In this document: positions 16,559 to 21,763 of the stretch, in pieces
Numbering within the stretch: position 1 is the first letter of the stretch
Layout of the letters: every line of letters starts with the position of its first letter
Assembly: GCA_002360945.1 (NCBI GenBank)
Contig: DERO01000043.1
Location: 1-21,763, forward strand
Origin: Leclercia adecarboxylata
GTDB taxonomy: Bacteria; Pseudomonadota; Gammaproteobacteria; Enterobacterales; Enterobacteriaceae
DNA: 21,763 nucleotides
Direction of reading: 5' to 3'
The notes under the pieces: generated by a model
Told to the model about the DNA's origin: nothing
The model's database searches: none
The model's input: the letters and a program-made list of their open reading frames with translations, nothing else
Program-made: the position numbers and the translations under genes

Positions 16559-16585
16559 AGATGGGGGGGAATTTGGGGGTTTCAA
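16559..16585 (-). promoter_or_regulatory. Sigma-32 heat-shock promoter of hslVU
   Basis: On the reverse strand TTGAAA (16580-16585) is followed after 13 bases by CCCCATCT (16559-16566). Both elements fit the RpoH consensus (TTGAAA, 13-15 bases, CCCCATNT). The -35 element contains the TGA stop codon of ftsN (16582-16584). hslVU is a well-known RpoH operon. Confidence 0.85.
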
Positions 16586-17574
16586 CCCCCGGAAGCGAGT
16601 CGAATGCAGTTTGTGTGACCTGCCATCTTCAGGCGAGAGATGGTGCCGTCGGCATTGTCTTTGCCTTTGACCGGGCCAATTACCACGCGATTCCAGCCGT
16701 TGTTGGTGGTGATACGTGAATCAAAACCTTCGAAAGCCAGCTGCGCACGCACGGTTTCTGCCTGCTCTGCCCCTTTAAAGGAGCCGCACTGCACCATCCA
16801 GCGACGTTCGTCTTTCTTCTCAGCCGTCTGCTTTGGTGCCTCGGTCTCTTTGCTGATCGGCGCGGCCTGCTGCGTTTTTGGTGCCTGGGCAGTGGTATGC
16901 GCCGGGGTCTGCAGCAGATCCTGATACGGCTGATTTTGCTTAGACGGCTGCGCTTTCGGCTGCTGAACCGGTTGCGTCTGTGCAGTACGCGGCTGCTGAT
17001 ATGGCTGTTCCGCTACGCGCGGCTGCGCTTTTGGCTGCTGTACCGTCTGGCTCTGCGCCCACTGCTGTTGTTGCTGTTGCTGCTGAATCTGTTGCTGCGC
17101 CTGGCGTTGACGCTGCAGCGTTTGCTGGCGCTGCGCCGCCGTCTGTTCGTTCCACGGCACTTCGTTGAGCTGGGTAGGCTGCTGGCGCATATCGGCCTGC
17201 ATCTGAGCCAGCAGCTGACGCTGTTCGTTGGTTAACTGGGTAGGATCCACCACCTCGCCACCGGCAGAAGGTTCTGTCGGCGCACGGACGCCCGGCTGGC
17301 GGCTCTCAAGCTCTTTAATATAGCGCCAGCGCTCTTCCGGTTTCGGGGGTAAGCCATTGCCGACAACTTTATTGCCCTGCAGCGCTTCTGCTTCTTCTTT
17401 TTTATGGTGCGTAATGAACCAGAGGCCGCCGATGAATGCCACCAGTACCGCCGCCGCAATCGCGACCATGGCAGGCGAGACCGCAGGCATGCTGCGTTGC
17501 GGTTTCCGTGAGCTACTCTTTTTGCGTCGCGAAGGTGCCGGCTGGCCGCGACGTACATAATCTCGTTGTGCCAC
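16582..17574 (-). CDS. ftsN: Essential cell division protein FtsN
   Basis: FtsN is the late divisome protein that triggers septal peptidoglycan synthesis by FtsWI. A GTG start (MAQRDYVRR), as in E. coli, gives 330 residues versus 319. Order: short cytoplasmic tail that touches FtsA, membrane helix about 33-54, the essential periplasmic helix region around ERWRYIKELE (81-90, with Trp83, Tyr85, Leu89), a long Gln/Pro-rich linker (about 140-250), and the SPOR domain (about 255-330) that binds denuded glycans, with Cys263 and Cys323 at the places of the known disulfide. The linker has a run of eight Gln (164-171 zone) and two copies of VQQPKAQP, each followed by QPYQ; these account for the extra length. 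It lies 93 bases after cytR. Confidence 0.97.
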   Translation of the reverse strand: MAQRDYVRRGQPAPSRRKKSSSRKPQRSMPAVSPAMVAIAAAVLVAFIGGLWFITHHKKEEAEALQGNKVVGNGLPPKPEERWRYIKELESRQPGVRAPTEPSAGGEVVDPTQLTNEQRQLLAQMQADMRQQPTQLNEVPWNEQTAAQRQQTLQRQRQAQQQIQQQQQQQQWAQSQTVQQPKAQPRVAEQPYQQPRTAQTQPVQQPKAQPSKQNQPYQDLLQTPAHTTAQAPKTQQAAPISKETEAPKQTAEKKDERRWMVQCGSFKGAEQAETVRAQLAFEGFDSRITTNNGWNRVVIGPVKGKDNADGTISRLKMAGHTNCIRLASGG

Positions 17575-17604
17575 TATCGTTTCGCTGTATTTTTTCGTTT
17601 GTCA

Positions 17605-17631
17605 GCCCGTCATGTTACTTAAGCGACGGGC
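17605..17631. repeat. Inverted repeat between cytR and ftsN
   Basis: GCCCGTC (17605-17611) and GACGGGC (17625-17631) form a perfect seven-base stem with a 13-base loop in the 93-base gap between cytR and ftsN. No T run follows on the leftward strand, so it is at best a pause or weak terminator. Confidence 0.4.
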
Positions 17632-17667
17632 CTTTGACCAGATGAGGAAGTCTGAAAGGCGGCGGCT

Positions 17668-18693
17668 TTACGTTAGCGCCTGGGTTGAACCGCGAACAAT
17701 CAATTCACAGTCCAGTAAACGGGAGCCGCTGCTGACCGTCTGGCCGTTCAGTTGATCCAGCAATAACAGCATCGCTTCCCGGCCAATGTCATAGCGGGGC
17801 TGCGCCACGGTGGTGAGCGGCGGATCGCAAAACTCAGACAGGGAAATATTATCGAAGCCAATGATGGAGAGGTCTTTTGGCACGTTCAGGCCGCGGCGCT
17901 TGGCATACGACAGCGCGCCCAGCGCCATCACGTCGCTGTGGCAGAACACCGCGGTCGGCGGCTGGGGCAGCGAGAGCAGTTTTTCCAGCGCCAGCCCGCC
18001 TGCGGCATAGGTAAAATCGCCCCGGGCGATGTAGTGCGGATCCACAGTCGCCCCGGTGCGGCGCAGCGCCTGCACGTAACCCTGCAGACGATAGTGGCAC
18101 AGCGGCATCTCTTCCGGCCCGGCGATACAGCCGATGCGTTTATGCCCCAACTCCTGCAGATAGTTCACGGCGTTGAAGGCAGCGGTGAGGTTATCGATGT
18201 GAACGGTAGGCAGTTCCAGCTCAGGGGCGAACTCGTTGGCCATCACCATCGGCGGCAGGTTGCGCTGCTCTTCAATGCTGGCATCGAAGGGCAGGCGTGA
18301 GCCGAGCAGCAGCATGCCGTCGATCTGCTTGGTAATAATCAGATCGATAAAGGTTTTTTCCTGCTGATTCTGGTGGGCGCAGTCGCCAATCAGCACCAGA
18401 TAGCCCTGGGCCGCGGCGGTCACTTCGATGCCGCGGATAATTTCGCTGAAAAAGGGATCGCAGATGTCGGGCACAATGACCAGGATGGTGCGGGATTCGT
18501 TACGTTTGACGTTACGTCCCATCGCCTGAGGCAGATAACCGACCTCCAGCGCAGCCTGCTCAACACGATTACGTGTGGTCTGAGAGACTTTATCGGGATT
18601 CATTAAGGCTCGGGATACCGTTGCCGTTGAGACTTTTGCTTTCAGGGCAACATCTTTCATGGTCGCCGAGGCAACCTCTTTCCTGGACTTCAA
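17668..18693 (-). CDS. cytR: Nucleoside catabolism repressor CytR
   Basis: CytR is a LacI-family repressor that acts with cAMP-CRP on deo, udp, cdd, nup and related genes and is released by cytidine. The product has 341 residues, as in E. coli. The start is TTG at 18693, supported by an AGGAG site six bases upstream; no ATG gives a full DNA-binding domain. The helix-turn-helix is at about 12-31 (MKDVALKAKVSTATVSRALM) with the hinge helix to about 60, and the periplasmic-binding-like ligand domain follows (TILVIVPDICDPFFSEIIRGIE, HIDNLTAAFNAV, GFDNISLSEFCDPPLTTVAQP). Some variation from E. coli is concentrated around residues 215-290. Confidence 0.96.
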   Translation of the reverse strand: MKSRKEVASATMKDVALKAKVSTATVSRALMNPDKVSQTTRNRVEQAALEVGYLPQAMGRNVKRNESRTILVIVPDICDPFFSEIIRGIEVTAAAQGYLVLIGDCAHQNQQEKTFIDLIITKQIDGMLLLGSRLPFDASIEEQRNLPPMVMANEFAPELELPTVHIDNLTAAFNAVNYLQELGHKRIGCIAGPEEMPLCHYRLQGYVQALRRTGATVDPHYIARGDFTYAAGGLALEKLLSLPQPPTAVFCHSDVMALGALSYAKRRGLNVPKDLSIIGFDNISLSEFCDPPLTTVAQPRYDIGREAMLLLLDQLNGQTVSSGSRLLDCELIVRGSTQALT

Positions 18694-18725
18694 CCTCTTC
18701 TCCTCGCCGGCGTATCACCGCTTTT

Positions 18726-18802
18726 CTGACTGAGTCAGTTTTATCAGATTGCGAATGGAAGCGGTTACAGAATTTTCATAAAAAGTGTGAGGCATGTTGA
18801 AT
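18726..18802 (-). promoter_or_regulatory. Candidate cytR control region
   Basis: The 134-base gap between priA and cytR carries a half-good CRP site (AAGTGTGAGGCATGTTGAATTT region on the forward strand, about 18782-18802, one perfect TGTGA half) and a perfect 13-base palindrome CTGACTGAGTCAG at 18726-18738 in the presumed leader. cytR is autoregulated with CRP in E. coli, but I cannot fix the promoter hexamers here. Confidence 0.35.
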
Positions 18803-18827
18803 TTTTCGATCCGCCTCCCACCATTTT

Positions 18828-21086
<2,259 letters not shown>

Positions 21087-21091
21087 TCAGT

Positions 21092-21120
21092 TTGCATACC
21101 CTGGTTAAATTCTGTATGAT
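21092..21120 (+). promoter_or_regulatory. rpmE promoter
   Basis: TTGCAT (21092-21097) and TATGAT (21115-21120) are 17 bases apart, a strong sigma-70 arrangement. The predicted leader is about 100 bases long. In E. coli, bL31 is reported to repress its own translation through the rpmE leader, so this long leader may carry the same control. Confidence 0.8.
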
Positions 21121-21225
21121 TCGCCGCCTTTGGTGCACTTTGCATCAAAGAACTTACATTCAACATCGCGTGGTGTCTGGCGTTAGGGCTGGAAGAGCGA
21201 CGCGGCCTTAACTGAGGTTCTCCCC

Positions 21226-21441
21226 ATGAAAAAAGATATCCATCCTAAATACGAAATGATTACTGCAAACTGTTCTTGCGGTAACTCTATCCAGATCCGC
21301 TCTACCGTGGGCCACGATCTGAACCTGGACGTGTGCGGCCAGTGCCACCCGTTCTACACTGGTAAGCAGCGTGACGTTGCAACCGGTGGCCGTGTTGACC
21401 GCTTCAACAAGCGTTTCAGCATCCCGGGCTCTTCCAAGTAA
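21226..21441 (+). CDS. rpmE: 50S ribosomal protein bL31
   Basis: bL31 bridges the large and small ribosomal subunits. The 71-residue product is the zinc-binding (C+) form: cysteines 16, 18, 37 and 40 in NCSCGN and DVCGQCHPF. It starts [16 protein letters not shown] and carries [12 protein letters not shown] and [19 protein letters not shown] as in E. coli (70 residues), with one additional serine near the C-terminal IPGSSK end. The ribosome site is weak (GAGG 11 bases upstream), in keeping with regulated translation from a structured leader. The C+ form is normally replaced by a zinc-free paralog (YkgM type) during zinc limitation. Confidence 0.97.
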   Translation: MKKDIHPKYEMITANCSCGNSIQIRSTVGHDLNLDVCGQCHPFYTGKQRDVATGGRVDRFNKRFSIPGSSK

Positions 21442-21452
21442 GATGCATCCCG

Positions 21453-21481
21453 AAAAAAAAGCGCCGAAAGGCGCTTTTTTT
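21453..21481. terminator. Two-way terminator between rpmE and metJ
   Basis: A run of eight A residues, then AGCGCC-GAAA-GGCGCT (21460-21475) and six to seven T residues, make a symmetrical intrinsic terminator that works on both strands. It ends rpmE rightwards and metJ leftwards. Confidence 0.93.
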
Positions 21482-21492
21482 ATATCTGCAAA

Positions 21493-21763
21493 TCAGTATT
21501 CCCACGTATCCGGGTCGATACCCAGCTCACGCATGATCACCTTCGCCTCTTCCGGAATTTCGTCACTACGCTCTTTGCGCAGGTCTTCATCGTTCGGCAA
21601 CGGTTGACCGGTAAACGCGTGCAGGAACGCTTCGCACAGCAGTTCGCTGTTGGTAGCGTGACGCAGGTTATTCACCTGACGACGCGTGCGTTCATCGGTG
21701 AGGATCTTTAACACCTTCAGAGGAATGGAAACCGTAATTTTCTTTACTTGTTCACTCTTCTTA
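21493..21763 (-). CDS. metJ: Methionine repressor MetJ (partial)
   Basis: MetJ is a ribbon-helix-helix dimer that represses methionine biosynthesis genes with S-adenosylmethionine as co-repressor, binding AGACGTCT met boxes. The window contains the last 89 codons and the TGA stop; about 16 N-terminal residues lie beyond the right edge. The beta-strand that enters the DNA major groove is seen as [18 protein letters not shown], followed by helix A/B segments [25 protein letters not shown]. It ends WEY as in E. coli. Differences from E. coli are limited to the C-terminal third ([24 protein letters not shown]). It converges on rpmE, whereas K-12 has yiiX between. Confidence 0.97.
   Translation of the reverse strand, partial: KKSEQVKKITVSIPLKVLKILTDERTRRQVNNLRHATNSELLCEAFLHAFTGQPLPNDEDLRKERSDEIPEEAKVIMRELGIDPDTWEY

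Overview
The window is an ordinary chromosomal segment from a member of the Enterobacterales, most likely Enterobacter or a close relative such as Lelliottia, Leclercia or Klebsiella. Nearly every protein can be matched from memory to its Escherichia coli K-12 ortholog at high identity. The gene order follows the K-12 fieF-to-metJ block: fieF, pfkA, sbp, cdh, tpiA, yiiQ, yiiR, fpr, glpX, glpK, glpF, zapB, rraA, menA, hslU, hslV, ftsN, cytR, priA, rpmE, metJ. fieF (left edge) and metJ (right edge) are cut by the window. I see no rRNA, tRNA, CRISPR array, insertion sequence or prophage.

Left part (1-4864): the end of the metal exporter FieF, phosphofructokinase PfkA behind a clear Cra-type operator, the sulfate-binding protein Sbp, CDP-diacylglycerol pyrophosphatase Cdh, and a 434-residue anion permease of the SLC13/DASS type that K-12 lacks at this place. 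Middle part (4871-11214): triosephosphate isomerase, YiiQ, YiiR, flavodoxin reductase Fpr, and the glycerol operon glpF-glpK-glpX read leftwards. Glycerol enters by GlpF, is trapped by GlpK and feeds the triose pool; PfkA, TpiA and GlpX (class II fructose-1,6-bisphosphatase) work on the same glycolytic/gluconeogenic intermediates. yiiS and uspD, which K-12 has between yiiR and fpr, are missing, and yiiR and fpr abut with no base between their stop codons.

Right part (11617-21763): zapB, then a two-gene AT-richer cassette (11949-13006) absent from K-12, closed by a two-way hairpin; then rraA, menA, the HslUV protease, divisome protein FtsN, the nucleoside regulator CytR, the replication-restart helicase PriA, ribosomal protein bL31 (rpmE) and metJ. 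A sigma-32-type promoter for hslVU overlaps the ftsN stop codon. yiiX, which K-12 has between rpmE and metJ, is absent, and the two genes share one terminator.

The parts most worth a second look are the zapB-rraA cassette (a cytoplasmic protein of unknown function translationally coupled to a small membrane-anchored protein), the extra permease, and three copies of a GGGAGAGGG palindromic repeat, one of them inside the glp operon. I found no clear evidence of a wholly new system; the cassette is the best candidate.
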